DNA of 64,000 bases. Origin: Neobacillus muris (GTDB lineage: Bacteria; Bacillota; Bacilli; Bacillales; Cytobacillaceae). Both the position numbers and the translations under genes were made by a program. Shown here piece after piece: positions 44,152 to 51,762 of this stretch. Every line of letters starts with the position of its first letter. Positions within the stretch are counted from its first letter, which is position 1. The notes beneath the pieces are model-generated. The model was not told the DNA's origin. It made no database searches and saw nothing but the letters and a program-made list of their open reading frames with translations. The DNA is taken from contig NZ_CALPDF010000004.1 of assembly GCF_943193175.1 (NCBI RefSeq), positions 62,001 to 126,000 on the forward strand, read 5' to 3'.

Positions 44152-44565
44152 ATGATCATCCACGAACTATTTCATACTCTTCACCAACTTTCCCGCCATC
44201 TCACCAACAAACTGAACGAAGCCTTGAAACCTGCCGGACTGTACAGTTCCCAGTGGGCTGTTATATATGTTCTTAAAACAAAAGGTTCGATCACCCAAAA
44301 AGAACTGTGTGACTACCTTTCAGTGGAAGCACCGCCAATGACCCGGACCATACAGCGGCTCGTTAAACAAGGATATGTAAGGCAGCAGACCGGCCAGGAT
44401 AAACGGGAGAAACATGTCCAACTAACGGATGAAGCCCTGGCTCAGTACCCAGAATGGGAAAAAATTGTATCTGAAGTGAATAACCGCTTATTAAGCCAGT
44501 TTCCTGAATCCTCTCAAAAAGAGCTATTATACTTACAAAAAAACTGGTTGAAACAACTTGATTAA
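44152..44565 (+). CDS. MarR family transcriptional regulator
   Basis: 137 aa from the ATG at 44152 (GGAG 8 bases upstream); the longer frame runs through the operator. It is a winged-helix protein with LYSSQWAVIYVLKTKGSITQ, KELCDYLSVEAPPMTRTIQR as the recognition helix region, and the wing in QTGQDKREKHVQLTDEAL. MarR proteins dimerise and release DNA on binding small aromatic or toxic ligands. The perfect palindrome just upstream and the MFS pump gene 13 bases downstream point to a self-regulated efflux unit. The ligand is unknown. Confidence 0.9.
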   Translation: MIIHELFHTLHQLSRHLTNKLNEALKPAGLYSSQWAVIYVLKTKGSITQKELCDYLSVEAPPMTRTIQRLVKQGYVRQQTGQDKREKHVQLTDEALAQYPEWEKIVSEVNNRLLSQFPESSQKELLYLQKNWLKQLD

Positions 44566-44578
44566 AGGAGTGCATCGA

Positions 44579-45793
44579 ATGAACAAACCAAAATTATGGA
44601 CGAAAGATTTCATCAGTATTTCATTAAGTAACTTTTTTGTATTCTTATCATTTTATATTTTGCTGGTCACTCTTCCCAGCTATGCATTGGATGATTTGCA
44701 CAGCAGCGCTTCACAAGCAGGATTAATGACGACTATCTTCCTATTATCCGCTATTATTTCCCGTCCTTTAGCAGGGCAATGGCTGGAACGTGCAGGCAAT
44801 AAAAAAGTGCTGATGACCGCTTTAATTCTATTTGCTGCTGCATCGCCGCTTTACTTTATTCCAGAAAAAATGTTTGGATTTCTCCTGATTCGTTTGCTTC
44901 ATGGAGTTGGTTTCGGAATGGCTACAACAGCTGTCGGGGCCATCGTTGCTGATATCATCCCTGCTTCACGCAGAGGTGAAGGAATGGGATATTTTGTTTT
45001 ATCCACGAACATGGCAATGGTTTTAGGACCCTTTGTCGGCTTGATGACTATCCAGCAATGGGGGGCTAAAACAGTATTTGCTCTCAGTGTTGTGGTTGCT
45101 GTTGCTGCCATGTTTACGGGTTTAAGTGTAAAAATTCCAAAATCTGAAGCACCTGGCCAAATTGAAGTTCTTTCCACTTTTTCATTTCGCGGACTGTTTG
45201 AAGCATCAGCTGTACCTATCGCCATTGTCGGCAGTTTTTTTGCAATTGTCTATTCAGCTCTTCTTTCCTTCGTATCGATTTATGCGATTGAGATTCATGT
45301 AGAGCAAGTGTCCAGTCTATTCTTTGTTGTTTATGCAGTCATCCTATTATTGTCACGCCCGTTTACAGGAAAATGGCTGGATCAATATGGCCCTAACGTG
45401 CTCGCCTATCCGTGCATCATTTTGTTTGCCATCGGCATGCTATTGTTAAGCAAAAGCTCTGGCCCGGTGCTGTTTTTAGTCTCTGCCGGATTAATCGGCT
45501 TAGGCTGGGGAACCTTATTCCCAACCTTCCAAACTATCGCAATCCAGGATGCCGAACCTAGGAAAAGAGGATTGGCCACAGCCACCTTTTTATCGATCTA
45601 TGATATTGGCGTCGCCTTAGGTTCCTTTTTAGTAGGGTTAATTGCTGCAAAAATGAGCTACAGCTCTTTATATTTCCTATTTGCTTTCTATATCCTTATT
45701 GGCATCATCCTTTTCTACTTTTTGCATACTCGAAAAAAAGCAGCCCCTGTCCAAGAAAAGGAGCAGCAGTCATCCAAAATGCAAGAAATATAA
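44579..45793 (+). CDS. MFS transporter, probable drug or metabolite efflux pump
   Basis: 404 aa from the ATG at 44579 (AAAGGAG upstream). It has twelve predicted membrane segments, a motif A-like loop after segment 2 (PLAGQWLERAGNKKVLM), RLLHGVGFGMATTAVGAIVA in segment 4, and SAGLIGLGWGTLFPTFQTIA in the second half. This is the layout of YwoG/YfkF-type 12-TM exporters of Bacilli. It forms an operon with the MarR gene and is presumably induced when that repressor is relieved. The transported compound cannot be predicted. Confidence 0.88.
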   Translation: MNKPKLWTKDFISISLSNFFVFLSFYILLVTLPSYALDDLHSSASQAGLMTTIFLLSAIISRPLAGQWLERAGNKKVLMTALILFAAASPLYFIPEKMFGFLLIRLLHGVGFGMATTAVGAIVADIIPASRRGEGMGYFVLSTNMAMVLGPFVGLMTIQQWGAKTVFALSVVVAVAAMFTGLSVKIPKSEAPGQIEVLSTFSFRGLFEASAVPIAIVGSFFAIVYSALLSFVSIYAIEIHVEQVSSLFFVVYAVILLLSRPFTGKWLDQYGPNVLAYPCIILFAIGMLLLSKSSGPVLFLVSAGLIGLGWGTLFPTFQTIAIQDAEPRKRGLATATFLSIYDIGVALGSFLVGLIAAKMSYSSLYFLFAFYILIGIILFYFLHTRKKAAPVQEKEQQSSKMQEI

Positions 45794-45863
45794 TTTTTCC
45801 TCTTTCAATCTCCTTCAAATGGTATATAATGGAATGAAACCATATTGGAGGAGTGAAATCTAA

Positions 45864-46079
45864 ATGGCAAAATCACAAGCCAAAAAACTTCGTGACAAAC
45901 TCTCACGTGAAGGAAAACTAAACCCGGAAACTAAAAGAAGCCCCTTTGTTTTTACAGATATGCGAACCAGAACGACAAAAACGAAAAAAGATCAATTATA
46001 CCGGCAAAAGCACAAGAACCGTCAAATCCCAGATGGAAATGATGGTTCTTTTTATTTTTTCCTAAATGTTATGTTTTGA
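45864..46079 (+). CDS. Small basic conserved protein (71 aa), YqkK-like
   Basis: 71 aa after a GGAGG site. The sequence starts MAKSQAKKLRDKLSREGKLN, continues SPFVFTDMRTRTTKTKKDQL and ends GSFYFFLNVMF. It is strongly basic in its first 55 residues. I recall Bacillus proteins of the YqkK type with the same MAKSQAKK opening and an ADMRTRKTKTKK-like middle, so it is probably a real conserved gene, although no function is known. Basic composition suggests nucleic acid or ribosome contact, which is speculation. The last residues after GSFYF may be non-homologous. Confidence 0.7.
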   Translation: MAKSQAKKLRDKLSREGKLNPETKRSPFVFTDMRTRTTKTKKDQLYRQKHKNRQIPDGNDGSFYFFLNVMF

Positions 46080-46234
46080 ATCTTCTGCCCCTTCTTCTTC
46101 CTGAATCTGGAATTGGAAACAGCCAAATCTATTTCGCCTTTCCAAAGTTTTGAATTAGGCATATCATTTTACTTTCTATTGCGGCAGGGAGATAATATTA
46201 CTGTTAAACAATTATTTTAATGGAGGTAATCAGC

Positions 46235-46798
46235 ATGTATGATGTAGTAATTGTTGGTGCCGGACCTGCCGGTGCAAGTGCAGCTATTTTTACAGCAAAG
46301 GCTGGTAAACAAACATTAGTTATCGACAATGACAAGAGCGTTACCAAACGGGCTTGGATTGAAAACCATTATGGAGTTAAAGAAGTGGCTGGACCTGATT
46401 TGGTTCAAACAGGCAAAGATCAAGCTGCCAAATTTGGTGCAGAATTTGTACAAGCTACCGTGACGAATATCAGCAAGACTGAAACCGGCTTAAAGGTTGA
46501 GACCGATCAAGCAGTATATGAAGCAAAACATGTTGTGATTGCTACAGGTATGCTGGCTGACTTAGCTGAAAAAGCTGGGTTAAATACTAAACCTGGCACT
46601 GAGCCAAGAGTGAAAACCATTCTTGACGTGGATGCCAATGGAAAAACGAATGTTGAAGGCATCTGGGCAGCTGGAACGATTGCTGGTGTCAGCATGCACA
46701 CCATCATTACTGCCGGTGACGGTGCAAAAGTTGCCATCAACGTCATTAGCGAATTAAACGGCGAACGTTATGTTGACCACGATATTCTAAAAGCTTAA
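46235..46798 (+). CDS. Short NAD(P)/FAD-dependent oxidoreductase (thioredoxin-reductase-like)
   Basis: 187 aa from the ATG at 46235; the TGGAGGT ribosome site would be coding if the ATG at 46220 were used. The FAD-binding loop VVIVGAGPAGASAAIFTAKA is at the N-terminus, HVVIATG in the middle, and the flavin motif IWAAGTIAGVSMHTIITAGD at the C-terminus. It has the FAD domain of thioredoxin reductase but lacks the NADPH domain and any CxxC pair, and is about 60% of the usual length. Such single-domain flavoproteins occur widely in Bacilli; their electron donor is not known. A strong terminator follows. Confidence 0.85.
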   Translation: MYDVVIVGAGPAGASAAIFTAKAGKQTLVIDNDKSVTKRAWIENHYGVKEVAGPDLVQTGKDQAAKFGAEFVQATVTNISKTETGLKVETDQAVYEAKHVVIATGMLADLAEKAGLNTKPGTEPRVKTILDVDANGKTNVEGIWAAGTIAGVSMHTIITAGDGAKVAINVISELNGERYVDHDILKA

Positions 46799-46826
46799 CG
46801 TTATTTCAAGGCTGAATTTATGAAAA

Positions 46827-46862
46827 TAAAGGCACTATGTCCTATTAGGACCAGTGCCTTTT
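46827..46862 (+). terminator. Intrinsic terminator after the flavoprotein gene
   Basis: AAAGGCACT pairs with AGTGCCTTT, with an inner GTCCT/AGGAC stem and an ATT loop, followed by TTGTTATTTTT. It could also serve the converging gene at 46902 on the other strand. Confidence 0.88.
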
Positions 46863-46901
46863 GTTATTTTTCAACTTAAGTTATTTAGCCCCAAATCGGA
46901 T

Positions 46902-47297
46902 TTAAACTTCGATATCTCGCCCCGCATCCACAACATGAAAAATCAGGTGGGCTAAATGATGGATGGGACCATATTCCGCTTCGTCTTCCTCGGTTTCCTC
47001 TTGATAATTGAGGTCCTGCAAGAACAAAGCCATAAATTCATAAAAGTCACTTAGCTGAAAGGCGTAGCAGCCTGCCGGATCCTCATTGCCTTCCTCATAA
47101 TGGAGAATCATGTAGGAAATCGCTCCATCCTTGTCTGCACCATCAAAAAATACAAATAGCCCAATATTCGTATCAAGCTCAAATAGATGTCTTGTGCCGC
47201 CTTCAGTGGCTTTTTCGAAGTCATCCTCGCTTAATTTTTGGACTAGCATTGCATCGACATGATCTTCTTGATGAAAACTTACTGAAAATGATTGCAT
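46902..47297 (-). CDS. Uncharacterised acidic cytosolic protein (131 aa)
   Basis: 131 aa, starting MQSFSVSFHQEDHVDAMLVQ, with ELDTNIGLFVFFDGADKDGA in the middle, an acidic QEETEEDEAEY stretch near residue 105 and a histidine-rich IHHLAHLIFHVVDAG end. There is no signal peptide or membrane segment. It starts after AGGAGGAT. I do not recognise the family, but composition, spacing and codon pattern are those of a normal Bacillus gene. It is followed by the terminator shared with the flavoprotein gene. Another small acidic gene lies upstream in the same direction. Confidence 0.75.
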   Translation of the reverse strand: MQSFSVSFHQEDHVDAMLVQKLSEDDFEKATEGGTRHLFELDTNIGLFVFFDGADKDGAISYMILHYEEGNEDPAGCYAFQLSDFYEFMALFLQDLNYQEETEEDEAEYGPIHHLAHLIFHVVDAGRDIEV

Positions 47298-47352
47298 CGT
47301 ATCCTCCTTAATCCTTTGCCATACATTATTATGGATAGTGTCTCCCTAAAAA

Positions 47353-47532
47353 TCAATTCTCATGATCCTTCGTATCCTCTTGATCCTGCTCGTTTAAATA
47401 GGGATTTTCCGCAGCGGTGGCAAAGCTGACGGACAGCAGGCTCATTTCTGGGTCCAGTCCATACAGCCCCTTCACCCTATTATCTTCAAATTCGCCGCCC
47501 TGAAATTGCGGTTCCTTCTTAATCTCCATCAT
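47353..47532 (-). CDS. Small acidic protein of unknown function (59 aa)
   Basis: A 59-aa frame, MMEIKKEPQFQGGEFEDNRV and so on to DQEDTKDHEN, preceded by a good AGGTGAT site. It is acidic, with no membrane segment. The middle LDPEMSLLSVSFATAAENPY looks ordered. It lies 55 bases upstream of the 131-aa gene in the same direction and 31 bases after the shared terminator at 47564-47597, so it could be the first gene of a two-gene unit. The family is not recognised. An alternative ATG one codon later is equally possible. Confidence 0.6.
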   Translation of the reverse strand: MMEIKKEPQFQGGEFEDNRVKGLYGLDPEMSLLSVSFATAAENPYLNEQDQEDTKDHEN

Positions 47533-47563
47533 CTAATCACCTCATTCACAAAGTATTATGCAC

Positions 47564-47597
47564 AAAAAAATCCCTGACATGAGTCAGAGATTTTTTT
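47564..47597 (-). terminator. Terminator of the regulator/peptide unit
   Basis: AAAAAAATC-C-CTGAC and GTCAG-A-GATTTTTTT pair around an ATGA loop. It begins one base after the stop codon of the 31-aa peptide gene, so on the minus strand it ends the regulator-peptide transcript. The symmetric A/T tracts make it potentially bidirectional. Confidence 0.9.
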
Positions 47598-47598
47598 A

Positions 47599-47694
47599 TT
47601 ATACTGGAGGCAGTATAGGGATATTTACACCTTTAGTTGCAACAAATAATGCAAGGGCTGAAATAGCAAATAAAATGGCTGTTCTCTTTTTCAT
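47599..47694 (-). CDS. Candidate secreted signalling peptide precursor (31 aa) of an RRNPP system
   Basis: A 31-aa frame, MKKRTAILFAISALALFVAT followed by KGVNIPILPPV, with a strong TAGGAGGG ribosome site. The layout is that of Phr/NprX/PapR-type pro-peptides: positive N-terminus, one hydrophobic export segment, and a short C-terminal tail that would be trimmed to a 5-10 residue pheromone. It starts 14 bases after the stop of a helix-turn-helix/tetratricopeptide regulator, the standard gene order of these systems, and is closed by a terminator. The mature peptide is inferred to lie within GVNIPILPPV; the cleavage points are not known. Confidence 0.78.
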   Translation of the reverse strand: MKKRTAILFAISALALFVATKGVNIPILPPV

Positions 47695-47708
47695 TATAAA
47701 ATACCCTC

Positions 47709-48929
47709 CTAAATAATTTTATGTAAATATTTAACTGCAGCAAAAGCCATCCCTTTTTGGGTATAGTGTTCTGCTAGCAATTTGTAAAATTGGCTCATAT
47801 ATTCCTTTAATTCTTTATTCTCCTCAAAATAAGGAATAACTTTTGTTTCTAAATGCTTAATCGCCTTCTCCGGGGAGTTCATTTTTAGTAAATAAAAATC
47901 AGACAATAAAATAAATTTTCTAATTTTGCGTTCCCTGGAAATTAAATTAACTTCTTGAAAACACGACTCAGCCCTTTGAAATTCTTCGTTACTATAGTGG
48001 AGTTCTCCGATGGAGTAAAGCGTAAACAGATAGTGCTGATTCACTTCACTTTGTAACGAAAGGCTTTTTTCATAGTAGTACAAAGCTTCTTTGTAGTTGT
48101 TTAATTTAGTTTGCAAATGGCCCATATTATGATAAATCTGAGGAAGTAATTTTTCCTCCTTTAGTATCTCTGCATTACGGATCGAATGCTTATAGCATTC
48201 AAGTGCTTCTTCATAAATATTAGAATCGGTATAACTAATCCCTAGAAGCATTAATGTATGAAGCACCCTGATAAAATTGTACTGATTTGAATAGATTTCC
48301 AATGCCATTTTGCCAAAATGAATAGCATGACTGGATTCATCCAGTGACACTTTAACAAGTGCTCTGTGATAGAGGAATTCACCGCTGAGTGATTCATAAT
48401 GAAAATCATTATAAAGACTTTCTAATAATTCATCAGCTTCCTTATATTGGTTCTTCAATATTAAAAATACCGCATTATAATAATGAAATAAATACTCTTC
48501 GTATTGGGAAAAATTTTTCTTTTGTTTATACAATAGGTCCTTTTGTACTTCGGCTTCAGCCAGAAATCCTTTGAATAATAGATACCTATATTTGTATAAT
48601 TCATATGTATACATATATTTTGAGAACGGAATAATATGCTCTATTTCTTTAAGTTTAAAGTAAATGCCGTCTATTTCATCTATCAAGAAATAGTTAATTT
48701 TATCACTAAACTGTCCTAACAGTAATTGTATTTCTCCCTCTTTTTCTTCTATCTCTTCAAAGCTGATATTCAGTCTGTCAAGCAGCAGATCAATCGTATC
48801 TTTATTTGCTTCTTTCGAATTGTTCTCAATTTTGCTTAGATGCGGAACAGAGCATATCCCTTTAGCAAGCTCCGCCTGTGTCATTCCCTTTTGTGTCCGA
48901 TAGAATTTTATCAAGGCTCCAAATTCCAT
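47709..48929 (-). CDS. RRNPP-family quorum-sensing regulator (XRE HTH plus TPR domain, NprR/PlcR-like)
   Basis: 406 aa from the ATG at 48929 (GGTGGT upstream). The N-terminal XRE helix-turn-helix FGALIKFYRTQKGMTQAELA, then SVPHLSKIENNSKEANKDTI, resembles NprR and PlcR. From about residue 70 to the end there are repeated helical pairs of tetratricopeptide type, for example IYHNMGHLQTKLNNYKEALY, YYEKSLSLQSEVNQHYLFTL and GELHYSNEEFQRAESCFQEV. Such regulators bind re-imported oligopeptides through the TPR groove and then change DNA binding. The candidate peptide gene follows at 47599-47694. Length is near that of NprR (about 420 aa). Target genes are not evident in the window. Confidence 0.88.
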   Translation of the reverse strand: MEFGALIKFYRTQKGMTQAELAKGICSVPHLSKIENNSKEANKDTIDLLLDRLNISFEEIEEKEGEIQLLLGQFSDKINYFLIDEIDGIYFKLKEIEHIIPFSKYMYTYELYKYRYLLFKGFLAEAEVQKDLLYKQKKNFSQYEEYLFHYYNAVFLILKNQYKEADELLESLYNDFHYESLSGEFLYHRALVKVSLDESSHAIHFGKMALEIYSNQYNFIRVLHTLMLLGISYTDSNIYEEALECYKHSIRNAEILKEEKLLPQIYHNMGHLQTKLNNYKEALYYYEKSLSLQSEVNQHYLFTLYSIGELHYSNEEFQRAESCFQEVNLISRERKIRKFILLSDFYLLKMNSPEKAIKHLETKVIPYFEENKELKEYMSQFYKLLAEHYTQKGMAFAAVKYLHKII

Positions 48930-49144
48930 GATTACCACCAGGCTTGCCTTTCTTTTTTCCTTAATTTTACTACAAAACCGCTTTCGTTGACATTATTTTG
49001 GCTGATTATTTTTAAAATAACGACAGTTCCAGCCATTAAGTATGGATATTGGGAAAATTTTCAGTTTTCCGTCGTATTTCATAAGAAAGGTGCAAATTTT
49101 TTTATGAAAAATAAGCAAAATTGACGATTGTCATCCTTAGATTT

Positions 49145-49176
49145 CATAAAAATACCAGCCTTTCAAAGGCTGGCAT
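49145..49176 (-). terminator. Terminator of the corA gene
   Basis: ATGCCAGCCTTT and AAAGGCTGGTAT pair around a single-base apex on the minus strand, followed by TTTTTAT. It begins directly after the corA stop codon. Confidence 0.88.
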
Positions 49177-49177
49177 T

Positions 49178-50116
49178 CTAGAAATATTTCTTTTTCCAAA
49201 AAACAAATCCTGTTATCGAAGACAAGACCAAGCATATCAGCAAAGCGATAATAAACGCATGCGGACTATGCTGGAATGGCAGCTCCACGTTCATCCCATA
49301 TAAGCTGAATACCATGGTTGGGAACGATAGAATAATAGTAATCGAGGTTAAGAATTTCATGACAATGTTCAGGTTATTAGAAACAATGGATGCGAAAGCA
49401 TTCATCATCCCCGTTAAGATGGTATGATAGGTTTCCGCCATCTCAATGGCCTGGGTTTTCTCGATAATAACGTCCTCTAATAAATCCTTATCTTCCTCAT
49501 ACATTTTTAAATAGTTGAACCGCAAAATTTTATCAAGCACAACCTTGTTAGATTTTAAGGATGTTGTAAAATAGACCAAGCTCTTTTCTAACGACAGAAA
49601 TGCATAAAGTTCTTTATTTTTTAATGATTCGTGAACAACGCGCTCAATTTCATTTGTTTTCTTATTAATTTGTTTCAAATAACGGAGATAGTAAGAAGAG
49701 ATCACAAAAAGAAGCTGCAACGCGAAGCGTGTCTTCTTGAACGTAAAAAATTCTTTTACACGATTTTTTCTAAATTCATCAATAATCGGAGAATCTTTTA
49801 GTGAGACAGTAATAATGTTATCTTCCGTTTGAATAATGCCGATTGGAATTGTTTCATAAACCTCAAGTCCGTTTTCATCATGAACGATATAAGGAAAGTC
49901 AACGATGATATAGATCCTGCCCTCATCACGTTCAATCCTCGGGCGTTCTTCGTCGTCCAAAGCGTCTTTAATAATGTCGATATCGACTTGAGCATCTGAT
50001 GATACTCTTGCAATTTCCTCTACTGTAGGTGCATACATATTAACCCAGCAGCCTTTTGAGATCACGTCCACTTTTTCCAATACCCTTGTTTCGGTACTTT
50101 TAAAAATTTCCAGCAT
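49178..50116 (-). CDS. corA: CorA-family magnesium/cobalt transporter
   Basis: 312 aa from the ATG at 50116, which follows AGGAGG; the longer open frame contains that site. A large cytoplasmic N-terminal domain is followed by two C-terminal membrane segments, with the pore signature YGMNVEL (GMN motif, about residue 278) between them. The C-terminus is lysine rich (WKKKYF). CorA pentamers carry Mg2+ or Co2+ into the cell, gated by cytoplasmic Mg2+. It is preceded by a small ORF with an unusual Asp-Pro start and a long-range inverted repeat that may control its expression. No M-box riboswitch was seen. Confidence 0.92.
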   Translation of the reverse strand: MLEIFKSTETRVLEKVDVISKGCWVNMYAPTVEEIARVSSDAQVDIDIIKDALDDEERPRIERDEGRIYIIVDFPYIVHDENGLEVYETIPIGIIQTEDNIITVSLKDSPIIDEFRKNRVKEFFTFKKTRFALQLLFVISSYYLRYLKQINKKTNEIERVVHESLKNKELYAFLSLEKSLVYFTTSLKSNKVVLDKILRFNYLKMYEEDKDLLEDVIIEKTQAIEMAETYHTILTGMMNAFASIVSNNLNIVMKFLTSITIILSFPTMVFSLYGMNVELPFQHSPHAFIIALLICLVLSSITGFVFWKKKYF

Positions 50117-50133
50117 TGCAAAAACCTCCTCAC

Positions 50134-50262
50134 TTACTTTGTTCGAGGAAGCCAATTACCTTTTCTTAGAGTTGATATTATTGCAGTAACCAAATCCATC
50201 AATTGAAAGAAACTATTGACTTCCCCTTGACTACTGGGGTCCGGGTCCATAGAGTAACTCAA
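50134..50262 (-). CDS. Candidate leader ORF upstream of corA (42 aa)
   Basis: A TTG-start frame preceded by AAAGGAG encodes LSYSMDPDPSSQGEVNSFFQ and continues LMDLVTAIISTLRKGN to a stop 17 bases before the corA ATG. An internal ATG (50250) would give a product starting MDPDPSS. The Asp-Pro repeat recalls the E. coli mgtA leader peptide MgtL, where such residues destabilise ribosomes at low Mg2+. The ribosome site and start lie in one arm of an 11-14 bp inverted repeat whose partner lies near the 3' end of the same ORF. Translation and a regulatory role are inferred; chance is possible. Confidence 0.45.
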   Translation of the reverse strand: MSYSMDPDPSSQGEVNSFFQLMDLVTAIISTLRKGNWLPRTK

Positions 50263-50274
50263 CAATATCAACTC
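50169..50274 (-). promoter_or_regulatory. Long-range inverted repeat in the corA leader
   Basis: GAGTTGATATT at 50169-50179 and AATATCAACTC at 50264-50274 are perfectly complementary. Pairing extends to 14 bp with one G-U in the minus-strand RNA. The 5' arm covers the ribosome site and the TTG start of the leader ORF; the 3' arm is about 52 bases before the corA ATG. Folding would hide the leader start, and ribosomes on the leader would open the 3' arm. Alternatively it is a remnant terminator-free hairpin. Confidence 0.5.
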
Positions 50275-50344
50275 CTTTACGATATTATTTCCACTCCTAT
50301 CATAAACCCTTATTTCGGAAAGTACAAACCAGTTTTTTTGGAAA

Positions 50345-51241
50345 TTATTTTTCTTCCGGAAAATAAGGGTTCAAATGAATGAGCACTTCCCGGATATTAT
50401 CATGCTGGTCCATCAGTTTTCGCTTGATGGTTCTTGCAAGGTCATGCCCTTGCTTAATCGTTTTAAAGTGATCAATGGCAATCCGCAAATCAACCAGAAT
50501 GTAATGGCCATGCTCCCTTGCCCGGATACGGTCAATCCGTCTAACCTCAGGAAACTCACTTATAACAGCAATATATTCTTGAATTGTTTCGGTGTTAATA
50601 TTCCGTTCCAGTAAAATGTCAAATGCCTCAGTCAACATTTCTTTGGCAATTTTAAAAATCAAATAGGCGACAAAAATACTAGCGGCTTTGTCTCCGTACA
50701 GTAGTATATGGATATCCAGCTGCCGGCCGATTATCGATAAAATGACACCGATACCGGCTGCGATGGAGGCAGCAATATCGGCTTTATGGTCAAACGCAAT
50801 CGCTTCAATCGCCTTACTGTTATTTTGTTGAGCAACTTTTAATGAACTGCGGTATAAAAAAACTTTCGCGGCATAGGAAAATATCGCCACCCACATCGCA
50901 AGAATGCTCGGTGATTCCGGTCTTTGAAAGAACCCGATTAGTCCTTCATACACAACATAGAGGGAGACTAAGAAGAGCAGGATCCCCACAATCCCTGACA
51001 CAATGACTTCTGCCTTGCCGTGCCCATAAGGATGTTCCTTGTCTGCGGGCTTATTGGCGATTTTAATGACAAGCAGGACGATGACCGATGCAAATACATC
51101 TGCTGCTGAGTGTATTCCATCGGCAAAGACAGCATCACTGTTGCCATACCAGCCAATGATGATTTTTCCTAATGTAAGGATGATATTGCTTATGACGCTA
51201 ATCCAGGCAATCTTTTTTGCCAAAGCCTCTCTTGTTCCCAT
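50345..51241 (-). CDS. Cation diffusion facilitator family transporter
   Basis: 298 aa from the ATG at 51241 (AAGGTGG upstream). There are six predicted membrane segments; the metal site of segment 2 is in FADGIHSAADVFASVIVLLV (HxxxD) and that of segment 5 in AIAFDHKADIAASIAAGIG. HPYGHGKAEVI is the conserved loop between segments 2 and 3. The C-terminal cytoplasmic domain has VRRIDRIRAREHGHYILVDL. The family exports divalent cations (Zn, Mn, Fe, Co) in exchange for protons. It resembles the MneP/MneS-type Mn exporters of Bacilli, but metal choice is uncertain. Confidence 0.9.
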   Translation of the reverse strand: MGTREALAKKIAWISVISNIILTLGKIIIGWYGNSDAVFADGIHSAADVFASVIVLLVIKIANKPADKEHPYGHGKAEVIVSGIVGILLFLVSLYVVYEGLIGFFQRPESPSILAMWVAIFSYAAKVFLYRSSLKVAQQNNSKAIEAIAFDHKADIAASIAAGIGVILSIIGRQLDIHILLYGDKAASIFVAYLIFKIAKEMLTEAFDILLERNINTETIQEYIAVISEFPEVRRIDRIRAREHGHYILVDLRIAIDHFKTIKQGHDLARTIKRKLMDQHDNIREVLIHLNPYFPEEK

Positions 51242-51268
51242 AAAGACCACCTTCACATTCAAACTGCC

Positions 51269-51406
51269 TTACTCTTCATTCCCTTGTTTCTCCAGTTTTA
51301 ACCGTTCCACTTCCTCCACCACTGATATTCGATTAATTTGATCATGGAGGTAATGAAACGCCTGGTCTAATTGTTTGCGAGTGGGAAATCTTTTTTTACG
51401 ATTCAT
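51269..51406 (-). CDS. Small charged protein (45 aa) upstream of the CDF transporter
   Basis: A 45-aa frame, MNRKKRFPTRKQLDQAFHYL then HDQINRISVVEEVERLKLEK to QGNEE, with GAGGAA upstream of the ATG. It is helical and highly charged, with a basic N-terminus and an acidic C-terminus. It ends 27 bases before the transporter start, in the same direction, so the two are probably co-transcribed. The family is not recognised. Confidence 0.55.
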   Translation of the reverse strand: MNRKKRFPTRKQLDQAFHYLHDQINRISVVEEVERLKLEKQGNEE

Positions 51407-51500
51407 TCTGTTCCTCAGCCTTTCAATAAAATTTTTAGAGTAATCCTTACGTAAATTGAAAAAAATAGCCTTGAATCACATTATAAAAGGAGTGGTAAAA

Positions 51501-51695
51501 TTGGCCAAAAAAAATCAACCAAATGCTTCAGACATTGCCGGACGTGTTTATAATCATGAGGATTCCCAAAAAGGTGACGCTCTCGCCATCACGCATGAGC
51601 AGGTCATGGACTCCTATATGGAGGGTGAAATTGGCGGTGTCATGGATCAAGTAGCCGGCAAAGATATTCCGCTTGGGCAAGACGACGCCGAGTAA
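51501..51695 (+). CDS. Small acidic protein (64 aa), DUF4025-like
   Basis: 64 aa from the TTG at 51501, which lies 8 bases after AAAGGAG; the ATG at 51456 would include the ribosome site. The protein reads LAKKNQPNASDIAGRVYNHE and then ALAITHEQVMDSYMEGEIGG. The ITHEQVxDxYMEG stretch matches my memory of the YozQ/DUF4025 family of small Bacillus proteins of unknown function. There is no membrane segment. It stands alone with its own terminator. Confidence 0.72.
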   Translation: MAKKNQPNASDIAGRVYNHEDSQKGDALAITHEQVMDSYMEGEIGGVMDQVAGKDIPLGQDDAE

Positions 51696-51709
51696 AGCAG
51701 TAAAATCAG

Positions 51710-51748
51710 AGAAAACAGCTCTCAAAGTGAAAGCTGTTTTCTTTTTTT
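51710..51748 (+). terminator. Intrinsic terminator
   Basis: AGAAAACAGCT and AGCTGTTTTCT pair perfectly around an 11-base loop, followed by a T tract. It lies 14 bases after the DUF4025-like gene and may also end the converging yteA transcript. Confidence 0.92.
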
Positions 51749-51762
51749 AATGTGAATCTGAA

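Noticed and set aside
50117..50344. An M-box (ykoK) Mg2+ riboswitch upstream of corA
   Set aside because: The space is short, filled by a small ORF and one long-range inverted repeat, and none of the M-box core sequences was seen.
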